Source: Euclidia mi (Eukaryota; Arthropoda; Insecta; Lepidoptera; Erebidae). Taken from it: a DNA stretch of 64,000 bases. The number at the start of each line of letters is the position of its first letter. The first letter of the stretch is position 1. The stretch spans positions 94,625,727 to 94,689,726 of the forward strand of contig OX123186.2 in assembly GCA_944739405.2 (NCBI GenBank), given 5' to 3'. The notes under the pieces are model-generated. The model saw only the letters and a program-made list of their open reading frames with translations. It was not told where the DNA came from and searched no databases. Both the position numbers and the translations under genes were made by a program. This document shows positions 20,354-32,457 of this stretch, one piece after another.

Positions 20354-21607
20354 AGCAAGGCAATAATTAAAAACACTATATTTAGCAAAATGTTGTACAA
20401 AATTCGTAGTAGAATATGTCGCACGAAAAATAATGTCACTGGATAAATGTTAGTAGGTAGCAAATTGAATGTCCTTAAGTACCTTGATTTAGCTTTGAAT
20501 TTAAATATAAGTAAAATGTGATAAATCTAAAGCTTAAAGATGAAAGAGTTACCAAAATTTTGTATTTTAATTTTCTTTATCACAGTTCACCAAGAGTTAT
20601 ACCTAGATTTATTTATTTTATTTAATGTGGTTATATGACTGAAGATTATTGTTATGTATTTTATTATTTACAGACGTAAATGTGTTTTCATACATCATTT
20701 AACTGGTCTTAATCGCGTTAATCACTACATAGTATAATACAAAGTCTGTCTTCTGTCTGTCCATATGTATACTTAAATTTTTAAAACTACGTCACGGATT
20801 TTAATGAGCTTTTTTAATCGATACAATGATTAAAACTAAACTTTATTTATTATGTTGTGTTTAGTACCTATGTTTTGCCGAAGTTTCATATTAAGATCCG
20901 ATAATAGTTTTGTATCATTTATATAAATCTTAAACTTTTCAAATCGAATATGTATGTTGTTATAATCGATTTGCAACGGTTGTCCGGTCCCTCCGCGACC
21001 ACAACCGTTGCAAGCCAGTAGAAACGTAGGAGAATAACAGAGGTATTTATGCCTTGAAATAAATAAATTATCGCGACTAAGACCCGCTGAATAATATTGT
21101 ATGATGTATGTTGTTTTTTCGGCGATAGCCGAGTGGGTATACCAACAGACTGCCATGCAGAGGGTATCGGGTTCGAATCCACGGCGCGCACCAATGACTT
21201 TTCGGAGTTATGTGCGTATTGAATTGTTAATTATCGCTTGTCCTGTGCCTCGGAGAGCACGTTAAGCCGTCGGTCCCGGTTGTCATGAAGATCTTTGACA
21301 ATCGTTACAGGGCGTCAGTACCTTCTAAATAAAACTGACACTAGTCTAAACCATGGAATATCGCTATCCCTTCGGGTTGCGGAGGTCAGACAGGCAGTCG
21401 CTCCGTGGAAAAGCTAATATTCAGTCAAATCCGGTTAGACTAGAAAGCGGACCCCAGATTGAAACTGGGATAACGCTAAGAGAAAGATGTTGTTTTTTCT
21501 TTTGTTAAAAAGTTTTAATGTATTTATAATATGTGTGATTAATGACCGTGGTAATAGTAAATTTAAAATAAAAATGTGTGTTAAAATCTGATGATTTGCG
21601 ATTTCAA
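20354..21607. other. spacer with Penelope-type scraps and a SINE
   Basis: Near 20960-21090 is CCTCCGCGACCACAACCGTTGC followed by AGAAACGTAGGAG and CGCGACTAAGACCCGCT, shared with 27148-27310 and 29635-29750. A SINE occupies 21115-21485. No exon was found. Confidence 0.5.
21115..21485 (+). repeat. tRNA-derived SINE, full-length type
   Basis: The head GGCGATAGCCGAGTGGGTAT (box A) is followed by GGGTTCGAATCC (box B) near 21170. The body ends CCAGATTGAAACTGGGATAA and CGCTAAGA. Near-identical inverted copies occur at 27556-27920 and 53938-54307, and partial ones at 35185-35455, 38585-38815 and 42537-42598. Confidence 0.8.
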
Positions 21608-22104
21608 TTTCATATGCGTGTGGTGTCCGGCGGAGTAGGACACCACACGCATATGAAATCGTCGACGATGACGTGACGTCCTCCCTCTCTCCTACCGAGG
21701 TGTCGTAAAAGGCGATTAAAGTACTTCGACGGACGCATTGTGATCAAAATAAAATAAATATTGACGTCTTTAACCATAAAGAAGGAAAACTTGAAACAAA
21801 CCCGGCAGTCTGCCCCGCCGTTAGGGACTGACTGTTAAACTCCAAACAAAATATACAGTCAAATTATAACCGACGTGATCATGGCTGTGGGTAATATTAC
21901 TGTAAGTGTACCCCAGGGGGGTACCGGCGGAGTCGGAGAATCCCCTCCTCGTCCTGTATTTGCACGACGAGGCTGCTCCTCGTATTCTGGGGGGAGCAAC
22001 CTTACAGCTGTAGGCGGCGACGATATTCGCCATACGTCACGCCAAAACCATCCTAATCCTATGCGGAGTTGTTCTCGTCGGGGCGGAAAGTGGGCAGCGG
22101 AATG

Positions 22105-23877
22105 CCGATTTGCGACTTTAAATGTTAGAGGAGGAATGAATGAGAAGATGGATGATGTTTACGAAGTAATGAATTAAAGAAAACTAGATGTTTTGTGTGT
22201 GAATGAGACAAAGCGTAAGGGGAATGATATGCTGACGCGCGGCCCGTTCACAGAGATATGCCGGGGGTTACCGATGAAGAACATGGCGGTAAAGGCGTCG
22301 GTATAATTCTTTCAGAGCGAATGGCAGAATGTATGCGTGAGTATGAGTGCGTAAGTCCGCGTCTTATCTGGGTCTGGATGAAAGTAGGCCTGACACCTCT
22401 TTTCTTGGTAGGTGTATACGCTCCGGACTCTTCCTATAGTAAGGCAGTAAGAGAGGAATTTTGGGCACAAATGAGAGAAGTCGTGTTATTGCGTAAGTGG
22501 AATGAACGTATTGTCGTGCTTGGAGATTTTAATGCAAGGGTGGGAGTGAAACGTGATGGGTATGAAAGTGTACTAGGGAAGTTTGGAGATAAGAGTGTCA
22601 ATGACAACGGCGTGTACTTGTTAGATGTATGTGTGGAGATGGATCTGTCTGTGATGAATACATGGTTCCAGCATAAAATGGTACATATGTACACGTGGCA
22701 AAAGAAGGAAGGAAATGTTGTGTTAAGAAGCATGATAGACTTTGTGATAGTTGATGAAAGAATGAGAAGGAAAGTAGTGGATACCAGAGCTTATCGCGGA
22801 CCTGATGTTGGCACAGACTACTATTTGATTATCAGTAAAATAAGGGGTCTTTTTAAACGCTGGAGGCACCGAGATAAAGGTTCCACTACAGAATTAGAAC
22901 GTATAAAAGTGGAAAGATTGAAAGATAAGGGTATGAAAGATATGTACAAAAAGCAATTGAGCGAACGGATGGACAAAAGTTGGAATCTTGTAAATAAGGA
23001 AAGTGTGAGTGAGGTATGGTCGGTATTTAAAACCAACATTGTGAAATGTGCTGAAGAAGTATGCGGTTTGAGTAAAAGAAGAAGTAAGAAATGCGAGAAA
23101 GCTGACTGGTGGGATGATGAAACTAGAAGAATGGTTGAGGAAAAGAAAAAAGCATGGCTGGATATCCTAGCAATAGAGGCGACGAATAGAGCTAGTGGTG
23201 GTATGAATGAAGATAGTGTTAAAGAAATGAAGGACAAGTATAGATGTGTGAAAACTAGAGTCAAAGAATGTATAGAGAGGAAGAAGAATGAGAAAAAGGA
23301 GAAGTATGAGGAACAATTCGGCGCAAGTTTCCGAGAGAATATAAAACTCTTTTGGAAACTCGTGAAAGAAGCGCGAGGTAAAAATATGAGTACATCAATG
23401 AAAGTGATTAGGAATGAAAGAGGTGAAGCCATGAATGAAGAAAGAAAGATACTAGAGCGCTGGAAGAATTATTTTGAGAGTTTATTTGAGAAAAATATGT
23501 GTGAAATAGAGAAAGAAGAAACTATAGATATGTTTGTGAGCCCGACTGATGAAATTGGCATGGATGAAATTATGAAAGCGTTAAAAGGTATGAGGTCAGG
23601 AAAGTCTGCTGGATGTGATAGAGTGACGACTGAGATGTTGAAGGCTGGCGACGGACTCATAATTAACCTGCTGCATCGCCTTTTTAATCTATGCTGGAAA
23701 CAGGGCCAAGTTCCAGATGACTGGACGAAGGCAGTGCTTGTTCCAATTTATAAAGGCAAAGGTTCGCAGCAGGAATGTCAAAATTATCGCGGGATCAGCC
23801 TTCTTAGTGTTGTTGGAAAAATGTATGCCAGAATTTTGATTGACAGAGTAGTAAATGTGACTAATGACAAGATATGA
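22105..23877 (+). pseudogene. LINE endonuclease and N-terminal RT part, interrupted
   Basis: The N-terminus CRFATLNVRGGMNEKMDDVY stops at TAA 22175-22177, continues as LDVLCVNETKRKGNDML, and shifts frame just before 22258. From there it is open to 23877. APE endonuclease motifs are LNVRG, VNET, VGVYAPDSS, VLGDFNARVG and MIDFVIVD. The last catalytic motif reads GTDYYL where S-D-H is usual, so the catalytic His is lost. The early RT motifs GMRSGKSAGCDRVT, PIYKGKGSQQ and NYRGISLLSVVGKMYARIL follow. The TGA at 23875 replaces what was probably an Arg codon. Confidence 0.82.
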
Positions 23878-23880
23878 GAT

Positions 23881-25110
23881 GTGCAAGCGGGATTTCGGAA
23901 GGGAATGGGATGTACGGATCAAGTCTTTTCCTTGCGCTGCGTCACCGAAAAATGTCTGGCAAAAAACCAGAAGGTGTATTGCGCGTTCATAGACTTAGAA
24001 AAGGCTTATGATAGGGTGAATAGAAAGGAATTATGGAAGGTGTTATCCATGTATGGGGTAGACAACTTTATAATAAGGGCTCTGAAATCCCTGTATAGGG
24101 GTTCTAGAGCCTGTGTCCGAATCAATGGTGCCTATTCGGACTGGTTTGACATCTCCCAAGGTGTCAGACAAGGGTGTGCAGCCTCGCCCTGGTTGTTCAA
24201 CGTATTCATGGATAGCTGCATGAATGATATGAGAGAAACTGAATGCGGGATCGATATGGTAGGAGTGCGTGTTAAGTGCCTCTTATATGCCGATGATCAA
24301 GTCATTCTTGCATCATCGGCGAATGAGTTGCAAGACATGATGGACTGCATGAACAAGAGCTTTAAAGCGAAAGGTATGAAAGTTAATGCACGAAAGACGA
24401 AAGTGATGGTGTTTGAAAAAGATGAAAGTGTGACTGAGTGTAATATTACGATTGGAGGTGAAATTGTAGAGCAAGTAAAGGAATTTGTATATTTGGGTAG
24501 CGTATTTACAAGGGACGGAAGATGTGAGGGAGACATTGAAAGGAGAGTGACTGCGGGAAATCGTGTAAATGGAGCACTGTGGGCGTTTATGAGCGGTCAG
24601 ACGGTGCCAAAAGAGGCACGATTGGCGGTTCACAATGGAGTGCTTGTCCCCACGTTGATGTATGGAAGTTGGGTTTGGCAGAAAAAGCATGAAAGTAGAA
24701 TTAACGCAGTTGAGATGCGATCACTGCGTAGTATGTGTGGGGTAAGACTGATTGATAGAATTCCGAATGCAACTATACGAAAGAGCAGTGGACTGAAAGA
24801 AGATGTGGTGACAAGGATTGAGAAAGGAATGCTTAGGTGGTTTGGACACGTGGAGCGAATGAGTGAAGAAAGAATGACGAATCAGATATATAAGGCAAAT
24901 GTGTGTGGGCAAGTCGGGCGCGGCAGACCTCGGCGGACATTCTTCGACCAAATTGGAGACATCCTAAGAAACGGAAAGGTCCGAAGTACCCGCAACCGGC
25001 GAGCATGTATGAAAAGAGTAATGAGTGTAGAGGAAGCGCGTGAGGTTTGTAAGGATAGGAGCAAGTGGCGTTCTGTTGTCTCTGCCTACCCCGATGGGAA
25101 AAAGGCGTGA
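23881..25110 (+). CDS. LINE reverse transcriptase core and C-terminus
   Basis: This is in the same frame as the preceding segment, separated from it by one TGA. It starts GFRKGMGCTDQVF, then FIDLEKAYDRVNRKELW, SQGVRQGCAASPWLFNVFMD and the catalytic box LLYADDQVILASS. The thumb region has GMKVNARKTKVMVF and EFVYLGSVFTRDG. The C-terminus has ERRVTAGNRVNGALW and LRWFGHVERM and ends AYPDGKKA before TGA 25108-25110. The RT fingers/palm motifs from box 3 onward are intact. It is probably not translated as an active protein because of the upstream lesions. Confidence 0.85.
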   Translation: MQAGFRKGMGCTDQVFSLRCVTEKCLAKNQKVYCAFIDLEKAYDRVNRKELWKVLSMYGVDNFIIRALKSLYRGSRACVRINGAYSDWFDISQGVRQGCAASPWLFNVFMDSCMNDMRETECGIDMVGVRVKCLLYADDQVILASSANELQDMMDCMNKSFKAKGMKVNARKTKVMVFEKDESVTECNITIGGEIVEQVKEFVYLGSVFTRDGRCEGDIERRVTAGNRVNGALWAFMSGQTVPKEARLAVHNGVLVPTLMYGSWVWQKKHESRINAVEMRSLRSMCGVRLIDRIPNATIRKSSGLKEDVVTRIEKGMLRWFGHVERMSEERMTNQIYKANVCGQVGRGRPRRTFFDQIGDILRNGKVRSTRNRRACMKRVMSVEEAREVCKDRSKWRSVVSAYPDGKKA

Positions 25111-25137
25111 GTATATGTATGTATGTATGTATGTATA

Positions 25138-25674
25138 CTTTTTTTCTTTAAGACATTTTTCACATTACATTGGAACCTTTAAGAAGCATCCATGTTATTT
25201 TTTAATAGGTCGGCAACACACTTATTATTCTTCGGGTATTGCACGTGTCTATGGGCGGCGGTGATCACTTACCATCGGGTGCTGCTTGCTCATTTGTCTT
25301 CCTAAGCAGTAAAAAAATATTTATATTCTGCTCAAAATACTTTTGGAATTTTCTCATTCTACCGGAACATAATTATAGCAACTGAATGTCCATAGCAAAT
25401 CAATATCGAAATTGCAACCATACCAAACAGCCCGTGGTTATTCATATTAAGTAACTGGTTATCTTTAAGCGAACATGAAATATGGGTACTACATTTTTCC
25501 ATTTCAAATGCAAATTGGAACTTACCCAGATTGAATTACAACAATTGAATATAGAAACATGCGATATTATAAAGGAGCTATTTATTTTGCACTCTTGACA
25601 CGTATAATGTGCTTATAGTTGTTTGTTTTTATTTTCGGAAGATGACAAATTACTTAAATTGTTTTTACTTTCAG
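25138..25674. other. spacer before E13
   Basis: It contains a LINE 3'-tail scrap at about 25200-25300 (GTCTATGGGCGGCGGTGATC, CACTTACCATCGGGTGCTGC). The rest has no recognised feature. Confidence 0.45.
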
Positions 25675-25865
25675 ATATAATATACACTGTTTCACAGAGA
25701 GGCAAGCCAATGATTCGAGTGGGGTCCTACAGCTTCTATTCACATTTCACTTATAAAGCGAAAACTAGATGGGCATGCTCTACGAATCAAAAGAAAGGCT
25801 GCAAAGCGTGCCTGTTCACTGTCAATAATGAAATTATGCTGATAAATAATACCCACAACCATTAA
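25675..25865 (+). CDS. mod(mdg4)-like: FLYWCH alternative 3' exon E13
   Basis: The acceptor GTTTTTACTTTCAG ends at 25674 and leaves AT. The 62-residue product begins IIYTVSQRGKPMIRVGSYSF and has KAKTRWACSTNQKKGCKACL, FTVNNEIMLI and NNTHNH, with TAA at 25863-25865. All four ligands are present. It is most like E12 and E14, so recent local duplication is likely, although the RTE LINE now lies between E12 and E13. Confidence 0.88.
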
Positions 25866-26904
25866 GTTACTGATATACAAATGTAGATTATAACTCTTAA
25901 AAAAAATGGCGCATTGTACCGGCACGCGCGCTGTAAACCAGCCGTTGGTATTTTATAGTGTCATATTGCATTATATTATACGACATACGAACTAATGGTC
26001 GATCACAAGGTTGGAGCGGAACCGTTATGGTGCCTGTATAATGTGCCATGACCTTTACACTGATAGACAGGGCACGTAACCTACTACTAACTTCGACATG
26101 GACGGGGAAATCTAGGAGAATTTAATGGATAAATATCCTTATTAAAAAAGTGATACCAAAGATGATATACCACAGAAGTAGTGAATAAGTTGCCAATGTT
26201 GTCAGAATTGCAGCTTTTTATTTTTATAGTAATAGCTAAGTTAAGGATAAAAGTATGTTGTTGGTTTATGCTTTTAATATGTTTGTAATATGTACTCGGG
26301 ATGACTAAAGTGTGATATATTATTCAATGCGTTTTTCTTTACTTAAAGTTTTTTACATCTACATAAAAGTACATAGGCATAAAAAAGCACAGTAGAAATT
26401 ATCTTCAATATATTCACTTAAAAGCATTACAAAATGATTACACGTATATTGCCATTGCGAGATTATTATAAAACAGTTTCTATAACTCAATCTTGGTTAT
26501 TTTTCCAATAACAAAATTAGAGGGAAGAAAATTCTCGAAGTAACTTTTATCGAAATATCGTACGTAGTGTCTTAAACGGCCGTCTCGCCGCTTAAAACTA
26601 TGGCGAGTGTTGTGTGTTCGATCCCCGCATGGCACAACACTTCGTGTGCTTCACAAATGATTGTTTCGACGCTGGGTGTTCTTTGTGTCTTGCGTGAATG
26701 TTTGCAATAGTTCTCCGCGATACAGGGAGTCTTCCTAGTTCTGGGAGCTGTTTATAAAATAGTTTATAATGGCCAGATGCACCTATGACTTGAGCTTGAA
26801 CTTAGCTGGATGGCAAAAACCGGCGAGCAGCAGTGGACTGTAGAGATTAAGAATAATATATTATGTTTATGTCTGTAAAAATAAAGGACACGCTTTCTTT
26901 TCAG
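25866..26904. other. spacer between E13 and E14
   Basis: It includes a SINE-like scrap near 26573-26720 (AAACGGCCGTCTCGCCGC, GTGTTCGATCCCCGC). No exon was seen. Confidence 0.45.
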
Positions 26905-27095
26905 GTGTAACGTACGAAATATCCAAGAAAGGCAATCGGTTGATACGACTCGGAGACTACACGTTTTTCGCGCAGATTAAGCAGAGGCTGAAAACAAGAT
27001 GGGCGTGTTCCACCCATCAAAGAAAAGGGTGTAAAGCAAGCCTGTTCACTATTAATGATGAAATTGTAGTTGTAAATAATACGCATAACCATTAA
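26905..27095 (+). CDS. mod(mdg4)-like: FLYWCH alternative 3' exon E14
   Basis: The acceptor GCTTTCTTTTCAG ends at 26904 and leaves GT. The exon lacks an early ATG. The 62-residue product begins VTYEISKKGNRLIRLGDYTF and has LKTRWACSTHQRKGCKAS, LFTINDEIVVV and NNTHNH, with TAA at 27093-27095. All four ligands are intact. It closes the E10-E14 block. Confidence 0.88.
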
Positions 27096-27147
27096 GTTAA
27101 GAGCGGTCTCAGATTACCGTTTCGTAGGCGCGTATGAATCGTTTATC

Positions 27148-27310
27148 ATCTTACAATATTATTTAGTGGGTCTTAGTCGCGATTACTGACTTATTTCCCT
27201 CCGCGATCACGACCGTTACAAGCCTATTGAAACGTAGGAGAATAACAGATGTATTTATGCCTTTGAATAATTCAGTTATCGCGACTAAGACCCGCTAAAT
27301 AATATTGTAT
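27148..27310. repeat. Penelope-type inverted terminal fragment
   Basis: AATATTATTTAGTGGGTCTT and AGTCGCGAT on the left pair with ATCGCGACTAAGACCCGCTA and AATAATATT on the right. The centre has CCTCCGCGATCACGACCGTT and GAAACGTAGG. Related pieces lie at 20960-21100 and 29635-29750. Confidence 0.5.
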
Positions 27311-27555
27311 CAAATATCATACAAATCGCGAAAGTTTAAAATCTAGTTCGTTTTTTACCACGTGACAACCATAATCACATCGTGTGATTTTGAAATTTGG
27401 TTTTGAGTCTGGGCGTTATTTGTGACCATTGATTAAATGTTTGTAAAGACAACTGCGATACAGCATTTATTCCTAGTACACAAATTGTTGCTTAGAAATA
27501 AAAGACAAAAAATATGGTATTAAAGACAACCAGCAAATAATATATTAATCATCAT

Positions 27556-27920
27556 CCTCTTAGCGTTATCCCAGTTTCAATCTGGGGTCCGCTTTCTAGT
27601 CTAACCGGATTTGGCTGAATATTAGCTTTTCCACGGAGCGACTGCCTGTCTGACCTCCGCAACCCGAAGGGATAGCGATATTCCATGGTTTAGACTAGTG
27701 TCAGTTTATTTAGAAGGTACTGACGTCCTGTAACGACTGTCATAGATCTTCATGACAACCGGGACCGACGGCTTGACGTGCTCTCCGAGGCACGGGACAA
27801 GCGATAATTAACAATTCAATACGCACATAACTCCGAAAAGTCATTGGTGCGCGCCGTGGATTCGAACTCGAGACCCTCTGCATGGCAGTCTGTTGGTATA
27901 TCCACTCGGCTATCGCTGCC
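27556..27920 (-). repeat. tRNA-derived SINE, minus orientation
   Basis: A near full-length inverted copy of the SINE at 21115-21485. It runs from TTAGCGTTATCCCAGTTTCA to the tRNA-like head at 27850-27920 (GGATTCGAACTCGAGACC, CACTCGGCTATCGC). Confidence 0.8.
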
Positions 27921-28017
27921 GCAAATAATATATTAATATTCCTTGTTTAATAGTGGCGTATCATAATAATTTAATAATGCATTGGTTAAATACCAATACA
28001 AACATAGTCTCACTGCT

Positions 28018-28125
28018 ATATCCCCGAAGAGGTAGGCAGAGGTATATTGCTACTCCAAATTTTCGCCTTCGCAACTTTTCGCCACATTTATTTTAGTCCC
28101 ACGCAATAGGGGGCGAGCCTATTGC
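28018..28125 (-). repeat. partial SINE
   Basis: TATATCCCCGAAGAGGTAGG to AGGGGGCGAGCCTATTGCC matches the distal half of the SINE at 10513. The tRNA-like head is missing. Confidence 0.55.
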
Positions 28126-28596
28126 CTAGACAGAAAAACAAACACAGTTTCAAGAAGACCAAGAAATAGACTTTAAAGATTTTGATAAAATAATTGGCAA
28201 AAATCAGATTCTTTATCAGTTGTTTCATTTATTTTAAGTTAATAGTACTACCACCAAACAACATTTTTTTGCTTCAGATGCCTAAGTTTTACAATGTACT
28301 TCATTCCATAACATAATTCAACAACTAACACGTTCTGATAAGGGAAAGTTGGTAAACCTATAACATTGCCTATTTGATTGATAAACAACAGTTTAACACA
28401 CTTAAACAAAGTCTTACTATATAGGTATACATATTATCGTAATGGAACTTGCCTACGCCTTCGATATATCACGTGGTCAACGAAGAACAAACAGCTTATG
28501 TTACTATGGTACCAAAACGATATTAGAGATGAGTCAGTTGTATGATTATTTTCATAATATATACAGATTTATCTGACAAATATCTTTATTTTCCAG

Positions 28597-28817
28597 GTCA
28601 CACGGTGGAATTCACGGAATCAAGTACAACAGGGCGGACTATGCTTAAAGTCGGCGGATATCTCTTCACTCACAAATCTTCTAGAGGTCTGAAGACCCGC
28701 TGGGTCTGTTCCAGCCATTGTTTCCGAGGTTGTAAAGCACAAATATACACAGTAGAGAATGAAATTATAAAAATTAATAACTTTCATAATCATCCACGGA
28801 AGAACCATTATTATTAG
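28597..28817 (+). CDS. mod(mdg4)-like: FLYWCH alternative 3' exon E15
   Basis: The acceptor CTTTATTTTCCAG ends at 28596 and leaves GT. The 72-residue product begins HTVEFTESSTTGRTMLKVGG, then YLFTHKSSRGLKTRWVCSSH, CFRGCKAQIYTVENEIIKI and FHNHPRKNHYY, with TAG at 28815-28817. The finger ligands are present (Cys-x7-Cys, HNH), plus an extra Cys in between. The start is unusual: the SQKGN-like motif is SSTTGRTM. It is nearly identical to E26, which lacks a 15-nt stretch near the start. Confidence 0.88.
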
Positions 28818-30713
28818 ATCAATCGTATAGAAGAATTAAGGCTGGTGGACTTTAGGGTATGTATTTAATTTAATTTTTATTTTTAAAATATTTGTAATGA
28901 AAAAAAATTGAGCTTACATGTTCGAGAAACTGATCCTAGGACCAACAAAAAAGGTAGAGTAATTTGTACGTTGCCTATTTTATGTTTTTCTTTTTTGATG
29001 ACTTACAATTACCAAGATTTCATTTTGAACTACAAATTATTTGTTATAGATTTACATCGAAAAGTAAATTATAGCCTTCATAACATACAGCCATAGTATA
29101 GTTATGTACATACTCTAAAATTTTCGCCAATCTTAGCAGCTACTAGTGATTATATGGATGTTGTATATCTAGGACAATTCTTGTAGTTTTGTAAGTTTAA
29201 AATGCTTTACCTTATTGCCAAGTTTGCTCAACATTCAATAAAAGCGCATCTAATTTTAATTTTGTTAAGTGCGGCAGACTTCGAAAAATATATTGAAGTA
29301 TAAATTCCTTACAGTATTTTTATTGAAATGATTCGATATGTTTAGATAGATGGTGGCAATAAATACAGTAGGTGTGGGTGTTTTTTTAATCGTGTTAGTA
29401 AGTAGCCTTTGCTATAGGTTATGGATAAATTCATAGTTTCATCGTCCTAGTGGTATACCTGTTACATACAAGATGTTCGCTTTGGAGCCCGAGGTCTGCT
29501 TTCAAAACGTTTATTATTACCCGACGTTTCGATAAATTTATAGGTAATGGTAACAGAAATAAATTCGAGATCTGCCTGTACATGTGATTATTAATCGATT
29601 TTAAACTTTCGCGATTTGTATACATCATACAAAATAATTTAGCGGGTCTTAACCGCGTTAACTTATTTTATTTAAGGTATAAATACCTATTTGTTTCCGA
29701 CGTTTCGCTCGTCTTGCACCGAGCTTGGTCGCGGAGAGACTGCGGAGTTTTGTATCATGTGATTATTGTAAAGTTGTGTAATTTTTATTGAATATTGATC
29801 GGCAAGCTCTGAGATAACTTTATTGTGACTGTCTGAATCAGTGACTGATTGGTTATACTTTGTTTCACAAAACATACAGTTACAGAAGACCGACTTATCA
29901 CGACATGGTTGCATTCGCTCATACAAAGGTTGCGAATCAAGGGGCAATATGCGTTAGCTGACCAAGGGCCATTATTGTCGTAAATACAATTCTTTACAAT
30001 TTATTCTCAAACTTGTCTCAATTCCGTCACAAATGTTTTGGTAATATGAGGCAGGTTTCAAGACAGTGTTCAAGATTGGTTTAAATTTTTTATGATACTT
30101 GAACTAACATTGGTAGCAAAATTACCACTAACGTCATGAAACTTATGTTTCAAATGGAATGCATGTCAGCTCATAATTTTATCGTAATTAGATCGACGTT
30201 CAGTGTTTGTAAGTTGAATACAAGAATCGATCCTCAAGTCATTGTTAGCAAATGCGTTTATTTTTGTGGTTGATCTGGCTTTCTGTATTTATGTGTTTTC
30301 TGGATTTTCTTAGCAAAATACTGGTTTTAAGTATTTGTGTTACGGGGTTAGTAATCTGAGTGATGAAATTAATTACTTACAAACTACTTAATTGTTACAT
30401 ATTAGTTAATCACGACAATCTTAATCATTAATTTAGTTCATTTTCGACTTCTGAAGTCTTATTATAGAACAAGGGCTAAATATAAAACCGAACTTAAGCT
30501 TAGATATTCCAAGAAAGTCCTTATTTATTTTAATATCAGATTTATTTCCATTAATTTTAGAATCAGATGATGCACAACAGTTTTGTTTCAGTCTACGTCT
30601 AATAATAACTTTTGTTTAGATATCGCTGGGAGTAAAGATAAAAGAAAAAAAAATATTCTCACACCCATACAAATAAAAAGTACAATAAAGAAACAGTAGA
30701 AAAAAAGGAATAA
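28818..30713. other. spacer within duplication copy 1
   Basis: It has Penelope-type terminal scraps at about 29510-29560 and 29635-29750 (ACGTTTCGCTCGTCTTGC). Most of the rest pairs with 55763-57500 of copy 2. No exon or gene was recognised. Confidence 0.45.
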
Positions 30714-31198
30714 AAAATTGGGTAAGTGCGAATCGGACTCGCGCACGAAGGGTTCCGTACCATCATCTATAAAAGAAAATCACGATCGTTGTATGTATAC
30801 TTAAATACTTTTAAGTTTCTACCTGTTTATTAAGATCGAGTAACAAATTGCTTAAAAATTACGTTTGTTGTATGGGAGCCCCTCTTTATTATTTAATTTT
30901 TTTATTTAATTATTTATTTTGAAAGGTAATATACAACTACATATTCTGAGAAAATTTAAAGCGTCTACATGTTACAGTTAGTAATTTTGAGCAAAATATT
31001 AGATTTTTTAAATTTTTTGTATTTGTTGTTATAGCGGCAACCGAAATACATAATTTGTAAAAATTTCAGCTTTCTAGCTATCACGGTTTATGAGATACAG
31101 TCTGGTGACAGACAGACAGACAGACGGACAGACAGACAGACAGTGGAGGCTTAGTAATAGGATCCCGTTTTTACCTTTAAGATACGGAACCCTAAAAA
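30714..31198. repeat. second copy of the GGGTTCCGTA element
   Basis: The left end GTAAGTGCGAATCGGACTCG, with AAGGGTTCCGTACC, and the right end GATACGGAACCCTAAAAA match the element at 653-1291. A GACAGACAGACGGACAGACA run lies near the right end. It is absent from the corresponding place in duplication copy 2. Confidence 0.65.
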
Positions 31199-31645
31199 GA
31201 CAAAAGTGTGAGTAAACTTCGAACTATATTTAGGCCATGTTTTACAATAAGATTTTTACCATCAAGAACGTAATATTAATTCATTTTGTTTTGGAGGATT
31301 TTTTTGTAATACTTACTTCTTTCTTTTATATTGATAATATTTTGCAAGATTTTATTCGTAAGTAGTTTATGTCCAGTTTTTGCTCGACAACGCAAAACAA
31401 TCAGTGGATGGTGATTTTAGATAAATGTTTGTATAAGCAAAACTGTAAGTACAATTTGTTCGTATTAATATACATTAGAAACACGTACACATAAAAAAAT
31501 GTTGTTATTGTTGTGTGGAAAATTAAAAAAGTCACAAATTACGAGATTTGTTTACGCTTTTTATTTCCTATTTTATTTATTTTATATCCACTGAGCCTTA
31601 GGTTTTATTTTGCACAACACCGTTGTGCGTGGATCTACTTGACCC

Positions 31646-32457
31646 GTTTTACTATTATTTGACAAAAAACGTATGACAAAAGATCATTTTACAAACAACG
31701 TTTGAAAAACTAATCATATGACAAACTTTCATTTCGCAAACATATTACTTTAAAAACAATCATTTGACATAGTACAGGTTTCGCAAATGTTTTACTTGGA
31801 AAATAATTAAAATGTATAATAATTATTTAAAAAATAATCATTTGACTTAATAATTCGTTTGCCAAATTGTTGATTGTACAAAAAGTTAGAAGATAAATTA
31901 TTAGTTTTTAAAAATAACTAATTTCTAACCAATACCTACGCGAAGTTTTGAAAATATTTAATTGCATAGTTGCAATTTTCATCTTAGACATATTATTTAT
32001 AGGCAAATTATAATTTTGTATTAATACTAATTCCAAAGAAACTTAAGTCTTTTAAAAAAATACACACTGCCTGAATTAAGCGAAATAAGTAGAATTCGGT
32101 TCTGGCGTTGTGGTCGCAGTTCTAACCTAACCTAACCAGCCATTGTTTCAGTTGACCCTACACAAAGATTGTTATTTTAACGTCGATTTTGGTTACTAAA
32201 CTATTTACCAAATAAGGCATTTTGTCAAATGTTATTTATGCTTTACGTTGCTTTGCCAAATAACATGTTTAAAAAAATGATCAATTTGTAAATTAATGTT
32301 TTAGCATAATAACTTTTTATAGTAAATATATTGTCTAATGAGTAGTTTATTAAAAAATAGTTTGTAAAATAATAAATTTATCCAGTATAATTTTGTCAAA
32401 CGTTATTTGTCAAATGAAAATTTTTCATTTGTTTTTTGTCAAATGATCGGACACCAT
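31646..32457. mobile_element. 812-bp element with an empty site in the duplicate
   Basis: TTGACCC at 31639-31645 and 32458-32464 flank the block. In duplication copy 2 (near 58500) the flanks are joined without it. Both ends contain ATTTGACAAAAAAC in inverted orientation, and related TTTGACAAA/TTTGTCAAA motifs recur inside. There is no coding capacity. It was inserted after the segmental duplication, or was removed from copy 2. Confidence 0.65.

Larger units (their letters stand above)
21608..25137 (+). mobile_element. RTE-type non-LTR retrotransposon, nearly complete
   Basis: The element seems to start with a perfect 21-bp inverted repeat (21608-21628 and 21638-21658, containing GTGTGGTGTCC) and ends with a TATG-repeat tail after the ORF stop. 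A single long ORF encodes an APE-type endonuclease followed by a reverse transcriptase. It has three visible lesions: TAA at 22175-22177, a frameshift just before 22258, and TGA at 23875-23877. The exact 5' end and target duplication were not identified. A truncated relative lies after E12. Confidence 0.8.

Noticed and set aside
22821..23432. 203-codon minus-strand open frame
   Set aside because: It is the antisense shadow of the LINE ORF; its Ser/Phe/Leu-rich composition mirrors the Lys/Glu-rich sense strand.
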